Below are positions 45,141 to 54,367 of a stretch of 64,000 nt of DNA, one piece after another. Origin of the DNA: Streptococcus australis (lineage in GTDB: Bacteria; Bacillota; Bacilli; Lactobacillales; Streptococcaceae); contig NZ_RJPZ01000002.1 of the NCBI RefSeq assembly GCF_003943615.1, positions 186,001 to 250,000 of the forward strand, read 5' to 3'. Positions within the stretch are counted from its first letter, which is position 1, and each line of letters starts with the position of its first letter. The notes beneath the pieces are model-generated. The model saw only the letters and a program-made list of their open reading frames with translations, made no database searches and was not told where the DNA came from. The position numbers and the translations under genes were made by a program.

Positions 45141-46001
45141 ATGAAAGAAATTGGAGCAGTTTTTCGACAAATACGGGAAAGTCGCCACATCTCTTTAGAG
45201 GAGGCTACAGGTGGCGACTTTTCGCGCTCTATGCTATCTCGATTTGAAAGAGGAGAAAATGACCTGACGACCCAACGTTTTTTCCTGGCCTTACAACAGG
45301 TTAAAACCAGTCTCAGCGAGTTTTCCCATCTTGCAGGGATCGATCAGCACTCCTTTATCCCCAAATTGTTGAAAGAGCACTATGAAAACATGAGCTTGGA
45401 ACATGATCAAGCCTTGTACCAAAGCTACCAGCTCGCCTACCAGAAAGATCAGAAAAAAGAAGACTTCTTAGCCAGCATTATTCTCAAGGCCCAAATGCTT
45501 GGCAACTATCCTGAGGTAGAGTTGAATGCTAACCAAGAGGAACTAGATTTCCTCTATGACTACCTCTTCTCTGTCATGGTCTGGGGAAATTTTGAATTAA
45601 GCCTATTTTCACTAACCTCTCCACTTTTTTCCAGTCAGCTCTATCGACAGTACACAGAGGAATTGGTCCAACGGGAGGACTTCAAGCTTCTCCTAGACTC
45701 TTCTCTTCCTGCCCTCAACTCTATTTTTCTCAATGGCTTTTTTCTGGCCATTAGTTCAAATGAATTTGAAGATGCGACCTATTTTGATCAGCTGATCAAG
45801 GACCACTTTTACTCCGAAAACGAAGCCTACCTTCGGACGGTTTATCTCTATGCCAAAGGGGAATTCCTTTATCGAAAGGGAGAAAAAGAAACTGGTCTTG
45901 AAAAGATGGAACAGGCCATCCAGGTCCTCTCTATTCTGGATTGTAAGGTCAGTGCCAACTACTACAAACAGGGCATGCAAGAACTCATCAAGGAATCCTA
46001 A
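45141..46001 (+). CDS. Rgg/GadR/MutR-family transcriptional regulator
   Basis: A 286-residue Rgg-type regulator. The helix-turn-helix covers ~residues 5-60 (FRQIRESRHISLEEATGGDFSRSMLSRFERGEN); the rest is a helical TPR-like peptide-binding region with the usual aromatic-rich helices (~75-285). Most Rgg proteins answer to short secreted peptides or metabolites and control a neighbouring gene. No SHP-type peptide ORF with a signal-like sequence is seen beside it. The ATG follows GAGGAGAAGGC. The next genes downstream are a 58-codon ORF and an MFS transporter, probably its targets. Confidence 0.88.
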   Translation: MKEIGAVFRQIRESRHISLEEATGGDFSRSMLSRFERGENDLTTQRFFLALQQVKTSLSEFSHLAGIDQHSFIPKLLKEHYENMSLEHDQALYQSYQLAYQKDQKKEDFLASIILKAQMLGNYPEVELNANQEELDFLYDYLFSVMVWGNFELSLFSLTSPLFSSQLYRQYTEELVQREDFKLLLDSSLPALNSIFLNGFFLAISSNEFEDATYFDQLIKDHFYSENEAYLRTVYLYAKGEFLYRKGEKETGLEKMEQAIQVLSILDCKVSANYYKQGMQELIKES

Positions 46002-46033
46002 AAACTCACAGATCTATTCCGTGAGTTTTTTGT
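46001..46033 (+). terminator. Terminator of rgg
   Basis: AAAACTCAC (46001-46009) pairs with GTGAGTTTT (46021-46029), followed by TTT. It insulates rgg from the next cassette. Confidence 0.75.
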
Positions 46034-46043
46034 TGAAAATATG

Positions 46044-46080
46044 CAACATGTTGTTTTCTCTTGTTTTGGAGGTCTATAAT
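46044..46080 (+). promoter_or_regulatory. Promoter with palindromic operator for the 58-aa ORF and MFS gene
   Basis: A perfect 10-bp palindrome CAACATGTTG (46044-46053), flanked by GAAAAT and TTTTCT in near symmetry, lies where a -35 would be; TATAAT at 46075-46080 is a perfect -10. No good -35 is present, as expected for an activator-dependent promoter. Rgg is the obvious candidate to bind here. Confidence 0.65.
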
Positions 46081-46110
46081 AGGATCACCAAGAAAAGAAA
46101 GAGGTCCAGT

Positions 46111-46287
46111 ATGATAACCAAACTAAAGAATCGTCTCCTTCATTATTTCCTTAAACAGACTAGTTTTTATGTTAAAGAGGAAAAATTAGAACTGACAGAA
46201 GAAGAGAAACTGTCTCTTCTGAAGCAGGTGGTGCAACATTTAAGAAAAGTTATTGTTTGTGCTAAACAGAAGGAGGAAAGCTTATGA
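46111..46287 (+). CDS. 58-residue protein of unknown function, coupled to an MFS gene
   Basis: The ORF MITKLKNRLLHYFLKQ... ends KQKEESL and has AAAGAGG 8 nt before its ATG. It overlaps the MFS start by 4 bp (ATGA), so it is very likely translated. It has no signal peptide or membrane helix; residues ~24-50 (EKLELTEEEKLSLLKQVVQH) are amphipathic and helical, and the whole is basic at the ends. The open frame continues upstream through the promoter, so longer versions are not credible. It might be a regulatory peptide, a transporter accessory protein or a translation-coupling leader. Confidence 0.7.
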   Translation: MITKLKNRLLHYFLKQTSFYVKEEKLELTEEEKLSLLKQVVQHLRKVIVCAKQKEESL

Positions 46288-47504
46288 AACTCTTATTTCG
46301 CAATCACATCTTTGCCTTACTCAGTCTTTCACGTTTTTTGAATACCATTGGTGCTGCAATATACAACCTTGTCTTTGTGGTCTTTGCGGCTAGCATGCCC
46401 CATCCAAGTCTGGCAGTTGGGATCGCCAATCTCATTGTTTTTATCCCAAGTCTTTTCACCATTTTCATTGGAATGAAGGCCGATCACACCGCTAAAAAAG
46501 CTGACTGGCTGATCCGAATGGGCTTTCTGCAAGCTATTCTTTTCGTCATCATTGCACTGATGACCAAGATTCCGGGTTACCTTGCCTTTTCGATCGTTTG
46601 CTTCTTGAATATTGTATCAGATTGTTTAAGTGATTATCGCGGGGGTTTGCAACTTCCCATTATGCAGAAGAACATCCCTAGCGAGGATCTGATGGAGGCT
46701 TACTCCTTCAATCAACTGCTGAGTATGGTTTGTTCCATTTCAGGTCAAGCGTTGGGAGTCTGGCTTTTAGCTATTAGTCACCAAAACTTTGCACTGGTTG
46801 CTTCGATCAATGCCTTGACCTTTCTCCTGTCTTCCACTTGTCTTTTCATCCGACGAAGTCAACTGACCCACGAACCTATTCAAGCGGATTCTAGTAAGAA
46901 CGTTTCTTTCCTTCAAGAATGTCGAGACATGTATCGCAATGTCACCACTATCTTTGCAGATGAAGAGGTTCACAACTTTGGAAAACTTCTCCTATCCTTA
47001 GTTTTTATCAATGCTTTGGGCGGATCTATTTCTGGGATCTACAATTTGCAACTGCTTCACTCCCCCTTCTTTCATTTGAGCTTCAGCCAATCTCTCTTGA
47101 TTTTAGAAGCTGTAACGATCTTAAGTATGGTCTGGGCTAGCCTGACACCCCATGACTATTTTTCCAAGCAATCGCTCCATCATATCCTCCTGTGGATCGC
47201 AGGTGGCCTAAGCATGCTTGGTATCACAAATATTTTGGTGCGCTGGGATATCCTTTCCCTTTTACTCATCACTTTCCTCGGTTATCTTGTTGCAAAAATA
47301 AATCCAAAAGTTTCCAGTCTTTTAATGAGCAAACTGCCAGCTGAAAAATTAGCTTCTACCTCTAGCTTTTTGGGACTGATGGTAAGCTTTGCCATGCCAC
47401 TTGGAACAGCCCTTTTCTCTAGCTTAGCTATCTGGAACCTCTCTCTTGCTTGGGGAATATTTGCCTTCCTTGGTTTCGGTACTGTCCTCTTGTCTAGCAA
47501 ATAA
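46284..47504 (+). CDS. MFS transporter (DHA3/Mef-like)
   Basis: A 406-residue major facilitator with 12 predicted helices. SRFLNTIGAAIYNLVFVVFA (~residues 13-32) and FIPSLFTIFIGMKADH (~52-67) match the first two helices and the A-motif loop of the Mef/DHA3 drug exporters; the middle loop carries SDYRGGLQLPIMQKNI (~116-131). It probably exports a drug or peptide-like compound across the cytoplasmic membrane; the substrate is unknown. It is translationally coupled to the 58-aa ORF and ends 1 bp from a repeat element. Confidence 0.85.
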   Translation: MKLLFRNHIFALLSLSRFLNTIGAAIYNLVFVVFAASMPHPSLAVGIANLIVFIPSLFTIFIGMKADHTAKKADWLIRMGFLQAILFVIIALMTKIPGYLAFSIVCFLNIVSDCLSDYRGGLQLPIMQKNIPSEDLMEAYSFNQLLSMVCSISGQALGVWLLAISHQNFALVASINALTFLLSSTCLFIRRSQLTHEPIQADSSKNVSFLQECRDMYRNVTTIFADEEVHNFGKLLLSLVFINALGGSISGIYNLQLLHSPFFHLSFSQSLLILEAVTILSMVWASLTPHDYFSKQSLHHILLWIAGGLSMLGITNILVRWDILSLLLITFLGYLVAKINPKVSSLLMSKLPAEKLASTSSFLGLMVSFAMPLGTALFSSLAIWNLSLAWGIFAFLGFGTVLLSSK

Positions 47505-47681
47505 AGAGGCTGGGACAAAAGTCCTAGCCTCTCAATTGTCTTTGAATTGTCGAGCAAGACGCAGTGGTTGAGTAGGCTCTACTACCCTGATTTCATCAGC
47601 TTTTACAGCCCTACTCAACTGTGCGGAGGTGGGACGACGAAATCGAAGTCTAACGAATGACCGATTTCTGTCCCACTCTCA
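47504..47681 (+). repeat. Triple-hairpin intergenic repeat, copy 4
   Basis: The element begins in the stop codon of the MFS gene (taa at 47502-47504) and ends 3 bp before the htpX stop, filling the gap between convergent genes completely. Small differences (TTTGAATTGTCG, TACTACCCTGATTTC, GAAGTCTAACG) distinguish this copy. Confidence 0.9.
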
Positions 47682-47683
47682 CT

Positions 47684-48580
47684 TTACATGTTTCTTAGTC
47701 TTTCCACCCGTTCTGCAATAGGTGGGTGGGTATAAAAGAGCTTTTGAAAGCCTGATTCTTTTTTTGGATCGTTAATAAAGAGAGCACTGCTGGCACTATC
47801 GACTTCTCGCTGCATGGGCGCACTATGATCCAGTTTCAAAAGAGCATTGATCATCCCTTGAGGATTCCGTGTCAATTCGACACTGGAAGCATCCGCCAGG
47901 AACTCCCTTTGACGAGAAATGGCTAACTGCACCAAGGTCGCCGCTAAAGGAGCTAGAACGATGGCAATCAAGGAAAGGATCAGAACAATAATTTCTAAAC
48001 CACTTCCACCTTCTCGATCATCATCCCGTCTACGGCCACCGCCCCACCACATCATCCGGCCTCCGATACTAGAGAGCATCGTGATGGCACTGGCTAAGGC
48101 CACTGCAATGGTGGAGATACGGATATCGTAATTGCGAATATGGCTAACTTCGTGTCCAATGACTCCCTCCAATTCCTCACGATTCATCACAGCTAAAAGA
48201 CCTGTCGTTGCTGCAACAGCAGCATTTTGAGGATTGGATCCTGTCGCAAATGCATTCATGGATGGATCATCTACAATATAGACACGGGGCATGGGAATCT
48301 GAGCCACCATAGCCATATCTTGCACAATGTGGTAGAGTTGAGGGGCTTGATCTTCTGTGACCTCACGCGCTCCATTCATCCGCATGACGACCTCCGTCGA
48401 TTGAAAGATCATGCTAAAGGCATAGATACCACCAATAATCAACGCTAGGATGACGCCACCAAGTGAGGAGCCTAACCAGAGATAGCCAACGGCTGCTCCG
48501 ATGAGAGCCAAGAGTATGAAAAAAGCAATAAGGAGAATCCAGGTTCTCCTTTTATTGCTTGCAATTTGGTCAAACAGCAT
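47684..48580 (-). CDS. htpX: Membrane metalloprotease HtpX
   Basis: A 298-residue M48B protease. Two N-terminal membrane helices (~residues 14-55) precede the zinc motif [12 protein letters not shown] (~141-152), whose two His and downstream Glu in [14 protein letters not shown] (~228-241) bind zinc. It degrades damaged membrane proteins. It follows lemA by 1 bp, a pairing common in streptococci. Confidence 0.94.
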   Translation of the reverse strand: MLFDQIASNKRRTWILLIAFFILLALIGAAVGYLWLGSSLGGVILALIIGGIYAFSMIFQSTEVVMRMNGAREVTEDQAPQLYHIVQDMAMVAQIPMPRVYIVDDPSMNAFATGSNPQNAAVAATTGLLAVMNREELEGVIGHEVSHIRNYDIRISTIAVALASAITMLSSIGGRMMWWGGGRRRDDDREGGSGLEIIVLILSLIAIVLAPLAATLVQLAISRQREFLADASSVELTRNPQGMINALLKLDHSAPMQREVDSASSALFINDPKKESGFQKLFYTHPPIAERVERLRNM

Positions 48581-48581
48581 A

Positions 48582-49142
48582 TTAGTCTCCTAATCCGCTA
48601 AAGTCCACCTTTGGTACTGCTTTTTCTTCTTCAGGCACTTGAAGGAATTCGGCTTGTTTGAAGCCAAACATTCCAGCAATCACATTTGTTGGGAAAGTTT
48701 CCAATTTCACATTGTAGTTGCTTGTCACACTGTTATACAATTGACGGGCATAAGAAATTTTATTTTCTGTATTGGTCAATTCTTCTTGCAATTGCATGAA
48801 GTTGGTGTTAGCTTTCAAGTCTGGGTAGTTTTCCGCAACCGCAAAGATGCCTGCTACTTGACGTGAAAGAGCATCACTGGCTGCCATTGCTTCTGCAGGT
48901 GAAGATGCTTGAGCAACTTGTTGACGAAGTTGAGTGACCTTAGCAAGAGTATCTCCTTCGTACTTGGCATACCCTTTAACCGTTTCGATCAAGTTTGGAA
49001 TCAAGTCATTCCGACGTTTCAATTGCACATCGATTTGACTCCAAGCTTCGCGAGTCTGCATCCGACTTTTGACCAAGCCGTTGTATACTCCAACGACCAA
49101 AAATGCGAGGACCACTAGGATCCCAAGAATAATCCAAATCAT
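48582..49142 (-). CDS. lemA: LemA family protein
   Basis: A 186-residue LemA protein. One N-terminal transmembrane helix (~residues 2-22) is followed by the family start [20 protein letters not shown] (~24-43), [20 protein letters not shown] (~48-67) and a long helical region. Function is poorly defined; its linkage with htpX suggests a membrane-stress or quality-control role. It is divergent from rsmG. Confidence 0.93.
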   Translation of the reverse strand: MIWIILGILVVLAFLVVGVYNGLVKSRMQTREAWSQIDVQLKRRNDLIPNLIETVKGYAKYEGDTLAKVTQLRQQVAQASSPAEAMAASDALSRQVAGIFAVAENYPDLKANTNFMQLQEELTNTENKISYARQLYNSVTSNYNVKLETFPTNVIAGMFGFKQAEFLQVPEEEKAVPKVDFSGLGD

Positions 49143-49212
49143 TTTATTGAATTCCTTTCATTTCTTTCTACCAGTATATCAAATTTCCCTTATTTTGTGG
49201 TAAAATTATCTT

Positions 49213-49926
49213 ATGAAACCAGAAGAATTTTATGTCCATTTAGCCGACCTCGGCTTCCCATTAACTGATCGACAAAAAGAACAATTCGAACGCTATTTTG
49301 AGCTCCTCGTAGAATGGAATGAGAAAATTAATCTCACCGCTATCACCGATAAAGACGAAGTCTATCTCAAGCATTTTTATGATTCTATTGCGCCCATTTT
49401 GCAGGGCTTAATTGAAAATCAACCTATCCGTCTTTTGGATATCGGAGCTGGTGCTGGCTTTCCCAGCCTTCCTATGAAGATTCTTTTCCCTGAACTGGAT
49501 GTGACCATCATTGATTCTCTCAATAAGCGGATTAACTTTCTCCACCTGCTGGCTGAAGAGTTAGGCTTGAGCGGGGTTCATTTCTATCATGGACGGGCTG
49601 AGGATTTCGCACAAGACAAGGCCTTCCGTGCTCAATTTGACCTTGTGACCGCTCGTGCGGTTGCCCGGATGCAGGTTCTTTCTGAACTGACCATCCCCTA
49701 TCTGAAAGTTGGAGGACGACTCCTCGCACTTAAAGCTAGCAATGCTCCAGAAGAGTTGGAAGAAGCAAAAAATGCCCTCAACATCCTTTTTAGCAAGGTC
49801 GAAGACAATCTACAGTATGAATTGCCAAATGGAGATCCTCGTTACATCACTGTTGTGGAGAAGAAAAAAGAAACTCCTAATAAATATCCAAGAAAAGCTG
49901 GCATGCCTAATAAGCGACCATTATAA
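49213..49926 (+). CDS. rsmG: 16S rRNA (guanine-527 N7)-methyltransferase RsmG
   Basis: A 237-residue RsmG/GidB. The SAM-binding motif [17 protein letters not shown] (~residues 75-91), [10 protein letters not shown] (~100-109), YHGRAEDFA and VTARAVA (~145-151) are complete. It methylates G527 of 16S rRNA, a site linked with streptomycin response. The basic tail ends [10 protein letters not shown]. Its stop is followed 14 bp later by a repeat element. Confidence 0.96.
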   Translation: MKPEEFYVHLADLGFPLTDRQKEQFERYFELLVEWNEKINLTAITDKDEVYLKHFYDSIAPILQGLIENQPIRLLDIGAGAGFPSLPMKILFPELDVTIIDSLNKRINFLHLLAEELGLSGVHFYHGRAEDFAQDKAFRAQFDLVTARAVARMQVLSELTIPYLKVGGRLLALKASNAPEELEEAKNALNILFSKVEDNLQYELPNGDPRYITVVEKKKETPNKYPRKAGMPNKRPL

Positions 49927-49940
49927 GATCAACTCAAAAG

Positions 49941-50120
49941 AAGAGGCTGGGACAAAAGTCCTAGCCTCTCAATTGTCTTTGGATTGTCGAGCGAGACGCA
50001 GTGGTTGAGTGGGCTCTACTACGCTGATTTCATCAGCTTTTACAGCCCTACTCAACTGTGCGGAGGTGGGACGACGAAATCGAATTCTTACGAATTACCG
50101 ATTTCTGTCCCACTCTCTTT
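49941..50120 (+). repeat. Triple-hairpin intergenic repeat, copy 5
   Basis: The most regular copy: stems AGAGGCTGGGAC/GTCCTAGCCTCT, GTTGAGTGGGCT/AGCCCTACTCAAC with GCTGAT/ATCAGC at the tip, and GTGGGAC/GTCCCAC with AAATCG/CGATTT and AATTC/GAATT inside. Its right third is read as the last codons of the PfkB kinase gene on the minus strand; two base changes here (TTACGAATTAC instead of TAACGAATGAC) include the one making that gene's stop. Confidence 0.92.
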
Positions 50121-51029
50121 TGACTGGACCAATTGGTTCAACTCTTGCTCTAGGGAATGGTAGTGATGGCGCTCTAAATGAACTCCCCTAGTCGCCACAA
50201 CCTTGCTTGCTAAACGGTTAGCAAAGCTTAAGGCATCCTCTACATCTACCCCTTGCAAGGATGCTGCTAAAAAGGCTCCCAAATGACTGTCTCCTGCTCC
50301 TACGGTATCAAGAACTTCTGTCGGAAATCCGATAGCCTCATACCACCTACCATCGTATGCGATTGCTCCTTTTTCTCCTAAAGTGACGATGACTAACTGC
50401 CCTGTTCTCTGGTAAAGGATCTTAACTGCTTCAGCAATCTCTTCACATTCTGAAAAAGCCTTAGCTTCTAGCTCATTGAGGTGGAGGATGGGTTGGAGAT
50501 CATAAATTGCTTCCAGTCGGTCCTTGGGAATCAAGAGACCGCGAGGCCCTGGCGCAAAGATAACTTGGCCTTCGAGTTTTGACACAGCTTGAATGAGTTC
50601 CATCCCGGTCGGCTCTTCTACTTCAAGGCCACAGAGATAAATAGCGTCATAACTTTCCTGCTCCAGAGACTGCAGCCATTCCTTCTGAAAACCATATTCC
50701 ACTCCATGATCTGATAAAAAGGTTCGTTCTCCATCCGACTCAATGAAACAATAGCAACAACCATTCGCTCCTGTTACTGAAATAGGGGTTTGGATGCCCA
50801 ACTTTTCTAGTTCTGCCTTAACAAAATCCCCGTAGACACCCGTCCCAACTGGCGAGATGAAGTCTACCTTTTGACCTAAAGCATGAAGTACAGAGACGAC
50901 ATTAAAGGCACACCCTCCAAGAGACCAAGTCTGCTCATGGATATGGGCGTCCCCTTCCCGACTTGGTAGACGATCCAGATAGACCATAATATCACAAACA
51001 GTGGATCCAATCACCAAGGCTTTTGACAT
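50088..51029 (-). CDS. PfkB-family (ribokinase-like) carbohydrate kinase
   Basis: A 313-residue kinase. The sugar-binding GGCAFNVVSVLHALG (~residues 38-52) and the anion-hole/catalytic base motif DTVGAGDSHLGAF (~241-253) with LVIVTLGEKGAI (~214-225) are intact. It phosphorylates a sugar or nucleoside; ribose, pseudouridine or another nucleoside would fit its neighbours, but the residues do not decide. The C-terminus SKESGTEIGNS is encoded inside repeat copy 5, so the original end was probably replaced. The ATG at 51029 follows GGAGGAG. It is last in the nucleoside-phosphorylase/ECF gene run. Confidence 0.87.
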   Translation of the reverse strand: MSKALVIGSTVCDIMVYLDRLPSREGDAHIHEQTWSLGGCAFNVVSVLHALGQKVDFISPVGTGVYGDFVKAELEKLGIQTPISVTGANGCCYCFIESDGERTFLSDHGVEYGFQKEWLQSLEQESYDAIYLCGLEVEEPTGMELIQAVSKLEGQVIFAPGPRGLLIPKDRLEAIYDLQPILHLNELEAKAFSECEEIAEAVKILYQRTGQLVIVTLGEKGAIAYDGRWYEAIGFPTEVLDTVGAGDSHLGAFLAASLQGVDVEDALSFANRLASKVVATRGVHLERHHYHSLEQELNQLVQSKESGTEIGNS

Positions 51030-51101
51030 GGATATTCTCCTCCTATTTTCTATCCTCAACATGGAAAAATAACCAGCACGAGATAGAGCTGGTTAGTAAA
51101 A

Positions 51102-51857
51102 CTAGTCACCCCGATAGACCGGTTGAGGGCCAAAGGTTTGGGAAACTGGCATGATTTCAATCCGATTGACATTGACATGCTTGGGTTGTTGAATGAGCCA
51201 AGACACCGTGTTGGCTATATCTTCAGGTTGAATAGCATGAGCGTCTCGATAGAGAGCTTCTACCCGTTTTTCATCCCCTTTAAATCGAACCGATGAGAAC
51301 TCGGTCCCTTCACAGAGACCTGGTTCAATATTGGTCACCCGAATTTGTTTTCCAGCCAGGTCGGCACGTAGGTTTAAAGAGAACTGTTTAACGAAGGCCT
51401 TGGAAGCACCATAAACATTGGCCCCAGGGTAGGGAACCGTCCCAGCAGTCGACCCCATATTGATGACATACCCATCATTTCTTTCCACCATCTGGGGGAG
51501 GATTTGCCGGGTCAAATAGGTCAGACCGATGATATTGGTTTGGATCATGGTCAACCAATCTGCAATCTCTGCTTTCTGAGCTGGAGCGAGGCCTAGGGCC
51601 AAGCCAGCATTATTAACCAAGACATCAATCTGCTCCCAAGCTTTTGGTAAACTGGCAAGTGCATGATCCACCTGAGTGAGATCTGTTACATCCATTTGAA
51701 GAGGATAAAAGGCTTCTCCCAACTCTTCGTAAAGGGCCTGTAATTTTTCAATGCGTCTAGCCGCACCAATCACTCGATGTCCATCGGCAACTAAGCGCCG
51801 ACAGATGGCTTGACCAAAGCCAGCGGATGCTCCTGTTACTAAAATTGTTTCTGCCAT
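51102..51857 (-). CDS. SDR-family NAD(P)-dependent oxidoreductase (YdfG-like)
   Basis: A 251-residue short-chain dehydrogenase. It has the cofactor loop TGASAGFGQAI (~residues 7-17), NNAGLAL (~87-93), the catalytic Ser in MGSTAG and YGASK (~150-154), and the IEPGLCEGTEF loop. It resembles YdfG-type 3-hydroxy acid or serine dehydrogenases. The Arg at ~35 (GAARRIEKL) suggests NADP preference. It lies 4 bp after ecfT in the same run. Confidence 0.88.
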   Translation of the reverse strand: MAETILVTGASAGFGQAICRRLVADGHRVIGAARRIEKLQALYEELGEAFYPLQMDVTDLTQVDHALASLPKAWEQIDVLVNNAGLALGLAPAQKAEIADWLTMIQTNIIGLTYLTRQILPQMVERNDGYVINMGSTAGTVPYPGANVYGASKAFVKQFSLNLRADLAGKQIRVTNIEPGLCEGTEFSSVRFKGDEKRVEALYRDAHAIQPEDIANTVSWLIQQPKHVNVNRIEIMPVSQTFGPQPVYRGD

Positions 51858-51861
51858 TTTC

Positions 51862-52692
51862 TTACCTCCAAGGATTATAGAATCGACCTTGGTTCACCCA
51901 AATCAAGACCAAACTCAAGACTACCATCAGACCGGATCCTAGGATAATCAGACGATCACGAGTCGTCATCTCTTGATAGGTGTACCAGGTCCGTTTTTTA
52001 TTTTTCCCAAAGCGACGCAATTCCATGGCCGTAGAGATCGTTTCGATCCGCTCCAGAGAACTAAAAATCAAGGGAGAAATCATCTGAAGATTCCCCTTCA
52101 CCCGCTGGACAAAGTTGGCCTTTTTGGACAATTCCAATCCTCTTGCTTCTTGGGAGAGCTTGATAATCTGGTATTCCTCCTGCACATCTGGAATATAGCG
52201 CAGGGTCAGGCTTACTGAATAAGCAATCTTGTAAGACACCCCAATCTGATTAAGACTTGAAGCAAACTGACTAGGATGGGTGGTCATTAGGAAAATAAGA
52301 GCCAGAGGAATGGTACACACATACTTCAAAGCTAGATTGAAGAGATAAAACAACTCTTGAGCTGTGATGCTATATGCCCCTAAACCATCTAGAAGAACTG
52401 TTTTTGCTCCATAGATTTCTACCCCATATTGAGGGGCAAAAAGATAGACCATCAAGACATTGAGAAGAGCAAAGACCAGGGCAAAACTAAGAATAAAAGA
52501 GATGTCTTTCAAACGAATGCCTGAGGTCGCAAATAAGGCCAGGGCACCTAGACCAATGACCAATAACAAACGGGTATCGTAACTCAACATGGCAGCTAAT
52601 GATACCAACAATAAGAATAGGAGTTTGCTGGCGCCTGAGAGGCGATGCAGAAAGCTGTTTCCGGCATGGTAGCCGACTAAACGATTATTCAT
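51862..52692 (-). CDS. ecfT: ECF transporter transmembrane subunit EcfT
   Basis: A 276-residue EcfT. About five membrane helices (~residues 25-60, 65-90, 105-145, 245-265) and the cytoplasmic coupling helices with the ARG-type motif: [11 protein letters not shown] (~180-190) and [11 protein letters not shown] (~216-226), which contact the two ATPases. It overlaps ecfA by 8 bp. With the double ATPase it makes an energizing module that needs an S component; none is adjacent, and candidates lie at 60481 and 61912. Confidence 0.92.
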   Translation of the reverse strand: MNNRLVGYHAGNSFLHRLSGASKLLFLLLVSLAAMLSYDTRLLLVIGLGALALFATSGIRLKDISFILSFALVFALLNVLMVYLFAPQYGVEIYGAKTVLLDGLGAYSITAQELFYLFNLALKYVCTIPLALIFLMTTHPSQFASSLNQIGVSYKIAYSVSLTLRYIPDVQEEYQIIKLSQEARGLELSKKANFVQRVKGNLQMISPLIFSSLERIETISTAMELRRFGKNKKRTWYTYQEMTTRDRLIILGSGLMVVLSLVLIWVNQGRFYNPWR

Positions 52693-54367
52693 GACCTACC
52701 CCCTTCTGATTCATATAAAACTGGGTCAAGGCAAGAGGATCGACACCAAGACGATTTGCCAAGGCGAAAATAGACGTTTCTTTCAAATTAGCCCGTCTTA
52801 AAATTTCTGGTTGGGTCAAGAGCTCTGCCGGCGTCAAATCTGCCAAAATTTGCCCATCCGTCACCACGATCGCTCGATCGGAATAATCCAGCATCAGTTG
52901 CATATCATGGGTAATCATGATAATGGTATGTTCCTTTTGATGGAGTTCATCAAGGAAGTCCATAATTTCCGTATAGTTTCGTTGGTCCTGACCAGCCGTT
53001 GGCTCATCCAAAACCAGAACATCTGGTCCCAAGATGAGGATAGAGGCGATGGTCACCCGCTTTTTCTGGCCATAAGACAGGGCGGAAATCGGCCACTTAC
53101 GAAACTCATAGAGACCACAGGTTTTCAAGGCTTGATGGACACGACTTTCAATCTGGTCCTCTGGGACATTTCTCAAGCGAAGACCGAGGGCCACCTCATC
53201 AAAAACCATAGTCGATGAAATCATCTGATTGGGATTTTGCAAGACATAACCTACTCGCTCTGCCCGCTCCTTGACACTATCACCCCTGATATCTTCACCC
53301 TTTGAGAAATAAGTTCCTTCCGTCTGGATAAAGCCACAAATCGCCTTAGCAAGAGTAGATTTTCCAGCTCCATTTTTACCTACAATCGCTAGCCGTTGTC
53401 CTTTTGGAATGGTCAAGGAAAGATCTTTTAGAATAGGCTGGCCTTCTCGATAGGCAAAGTTCAAATGACCAAGCTCTAAAATTGCTTCTACCTCTGCTCC
53501 TTTTTCAAAATTTGGAACTGGAATATCTACTGATACGTCCTCAAGTGGTAGTTTTCCTACATTGTCCAAATAAGGCAGCTTGCTTATATCCTTCCCTAAC
53601 TGGCGAAGGGTTGTTAAATAGAGGGGCTCCCGAATCCCATTTTCAGCCAGCAGTGTCGTTCTCAACAACTCATCTGGTCGCCCATTAAAGAGAACTTGCC
53701 CTTGATTGATCAAGATGACCCGATCGATAGGACGGTAGAGCACATCCTCCAAACGGTGCTCAATGATAATGGTCGTCGTCCCCTGCTCTTCATGAATCTG
53801 ATCGATCAGATCAATGATATCCTGACCCGACTTGGGATCTAAATTAGCCAGTGGCTCATCAAAGAGCAGGATCGGACTTTCGTCGATCAGGACGCCTGCC
53901 AAGCTGACCCGCTGTTTTTGTCCACCGGATAAATCTTGAGGCCGATGGTCCAAGAGTTTGCCCAAGTCTAAGCGCTCCGCCCAGGTATGAACCCGAGATT
54001 TCATGCTTTCCAGCTCGACCATATCGTTTTCAAGAGCAAAAGCTAAGTCTTCTGCAACACTAAGACCGATAAACTGACCATCCGTATCCTGTAAGACCGT
54101 ACTGACCAAGTGAGACTTCTCATAAATACTGAGATCAAAGGCTTCTTTCCCCCGAATAAGGAATTGCCCACTACTAGTTCCTTTATAGATATTGGGAATA
54201 ATCCCATTCAAGCACTGGCCTATCGTTGACTTGCCAGAGCCAGATGGTCCCACTATCAGGACCTTTTCTCCCTCATAAATGGTCAGGTTAATCCCTTTTA
54301 AGGTTGGCTCAGACTGGGCCTTATACTGGAAGGAAAAATCCTTCAATTCAATGATTGCTTCTTTCAT
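52685..54367 (-). CDS. ECF transporter ATPase with two fused ABC domains (YkoD-like)
   Basis: A 560-residue double ATPase. Domain 1: Walker [11 protein letters not shown] (~residues 39-48), signature DLSGGQKQR (~140-148), Walker [12 protein letters not shown] (~164-174). Domain 2: Walker [14 protein letters not shown] (~331-343), signature ALSYGQKKR (~434-442), Walker [12 protein letters not shown] (~459-469). All catalytic residues are present. Its length equals that of the pneumococcal homologue of the UPF0397-linked ECF system. It starts right after the nucleoside phosphorylase stop and overlaps ecfT. Confidence 0.93.
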   Translation of the reverse strand: MKEAIIELKDFSFQYKAQSEPTLKGINLTIYEGEKVLIVGPSGSGKSTIGQCLNGIIPNIYKGTSSGQFLIRGKEAFDLSIYEKSHLVSTVLQDTDGQFIGLSVAEDLAFALENDMVELESMKSRVHTWAERLDLGKLLDHRPQDLSGGQKQRVSLAGVLIDESPILLFDEPLANLDPKSGQDIIDLIDQIHEEQGTTTIIIEHRLEDVLYRPIDRVILINQGQVLFNGRPDELLRTTLLAENGIREPLYLTTLRQLGKDISKLPYLDNVGKLPLEDVSVDIPVPNFEKGAEVEAILELGHLNFAYREGQPILKDLSLTIPKGQRLAIVGKNGAGKSTLAKAICGFIQTEGTYFSKGEDIRGDSVKERAERVGYVLQNPNQMISSTMVFDEVALGLRLRNVPEDQIESRVHQALKTCGLYEFRKWPISALSYGQKKRVTIASILILGPDVLVLDEPTAGQDQRNYTEIMDFLDELHQKEHTIIMITHDMQLMLDYSDRAIVVTDGQILADLTPAELLTQPEILRRANLKETSIFALANRLGVDPLALTQFYMNQKGVGHE

